From positions 1-6,322 of the forward strand of contig PFHO01000055.1 of assembly GCA_002782345.1 (NCBI GenBank): DNA of 6,322 nucleotides, given 5' to 3'. This DNA is from Candidatus Moranbacteria bacterium CG_4_8_14_3_um_filter_34_16 (lineage in GTDB: Bacteria > Patescibacteriota > Minisyncoccia > Moranbacterales > UBA2206). Made by a program: the position numbers and the translations under genes. Positions 6,105 to 6,322 of this stretch are shown here, piece by piece. The notes beneath the pieces were generated by a model. It was given only the letters and a program-made list of their open reading frames with translations, was not told where the DNA came from and did not search any database. The first letter of the stretch is position 1; every line of letters begins with the position of its first letter.

Positions 6105-6132
6105 ATTATAGCACAAGAGAAAAAAATGCCAA
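6105..6132 (-). promoter_or_regulatory. sigma70-type promoter for nrdR-nrdD
   Basis: On the minus strand, -35 TTGGCA (6132-6127) and -10 TATAAT (6110-6105) are separated by 16 bases. The -10 is preceded by TGC, giving an extended -10 (TGnTATAAT). The predicted start is near 6098, leaving a leader of about 86 bases before nrdR. A short inverted repeat, CCAAG-tc-CTTGG (6129-6140), overlaps the -35. Confidence 0.75.
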
Positions 6133-6180
6133 GTCCTTGGAAAACCTCTTTTTTTCTGATGAAAAATGAGATTACAAAAG

Positions 6181-6189
6181 TTATCCACA
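6181..6189 (+). promoter_or_regulatory. perfect DnaA box
   Basis: TTATCCACA matches the strict DnaA-box consensus TTATNCACA. It lies about 50 bases upstream of the -35 of the nrdR promoter, in the gap after the preceding gene's terminator. A single box is not an origin. DnaA control of a ribonucleotide reductase promoter is known from E. coli nrdAB, so a regulatory role is conceivable here. Confidence 0.45.
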
Positions 6190-6223
6190 GGAGAATTATT
6201 TCAAGCGGAAAAATTTTCCCACC

Positions 6224-6258
6224 AAAAAAACAGACCACGCTTGACAGTCTGTTTTTTT
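6224..6258 (-). terminator. intrinsic terminator after the right-edge gene
   Basis: Inverted repeat AAAAAAACAGAC (6224-6235) and GTCTGTTTTTTT (6247-6258) with an 11-base loop. It has a compact G-C-containing core and T runs on both strands, so it could work in both directions. It lies about 16 bases past the TGA of the partial gene at the right edge, which fits leftward termination and insulation of the nrdR promoter. Confidence 0.8.
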
Positions 6259-6273
6259 TATTTTTTTCAAAAC

Positions 6274-6321
6274 TCAATTTTCATCTTCCAAAACTAATTT
6301 GGCTTGACTTCTATCCATCGA
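6274..6321 (-). CDS. C-terminal end of an unidentified protein (partial)
   Basis: Reading leftward from the window edge, one frame gives SMDRSQAKLVLEDEN followed by TGA at 6276-6274. The residue mix is protein-like, unlike translations of the neighbouring AT-rich spacer. The terminator at 6224-6258 follows the stop at the expected distance. The rest of the gene lies beyond the window. Fifteen residues are too few to name a family. Confidence 0.55.
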   Translation of the reverse strand, partial: SMDRSQAKLVLEDEN

Positions 6322-6322
6322 C

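Noticed and set aside
6207..6219. Palindrome GGAAAA-a-TTTTCC upstream of the nrdR promoter
   Set aside because: Short, A/T-dominated and not positioned relative to any gene start; compatible with chance.
5990..6277. 95-codon minus-strand frame over the nrdR promoter region
   Set aside because: It crosses the terminator, DnaA box, promoter and start of nrdR in another frame, and shows no recognisable motif.

Overview
The window is AT-rich (roughly one third G+C by eye). Every gene I can support lies on the minus strand, so transcription runs from right to left. The lineage is not provable from one window. The compact genes, short gaps, Lys/Ile/Phe-rich proteins, near absence of Shine-Dalgarno sequences, a two-domain ComEC and an oxygen-sensitive class III ribonucleotide reductase together fit a small-genome anaerobe of the Patescibacteria/CPR type. 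Normal TGA stops after nrdR and after the right-edge gene give no sign of a recoded TGA.

Layout from right to left. (1) 6274-6321 is the C-terminal tail of an unidentified gene, followed by a strong intrinsic terminator at 6224-6258. (2) 6013-6223 is a regulatory region with a perfect DnaA box (6181-6189), a good sigma70-type promoter (6105-6132) and an NrdR-box-like palindrome just downstream of the -10 (6078-6093). (3) nrdR (6012-5563), the Zn-ribbon/ATP-cone repressor of ribonucleotide reductase genes. (4) nrdD (5513-3258), the class III anaerobic ribonucleotide reductase. (5) A small gene of 83 codons (3010-2759) encoding a four-Cys zinc-ribbon-like segment fused to a near-copy of the NrdD glycyl-radical tail, closed by a terminator at 2705-2738. 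(6) nrdG (2494-1793), the radical-SAM activase. (7) A two-gene unit: a DUF167/YggU protein (1698-1462) overlapping comEC (1469-18) by 8 bases.

The right-hand three quarters form one functional module: NrdR senses nucleotides and should repress the unit, NrdD makes dNTP precursors anaerobically, and NrdG puts the glycyl radical on NrdD. The most interesting object is the small gene between nrdD and nrdG. It looks like a free-standing spare glycyl-radical domain for NrdD, conceptually like YfiD/GrcA for pyruvate formate-lyase. Its 99-nt core matches nrdD at 88 of 99 positions, while the sequence on either side of that core does not match. The comEC unit at the left is unrelated to nucleotide metabolism and encodes a DNA-uptake channel without the usual C-terminal metallo-beta-lactamase domain.
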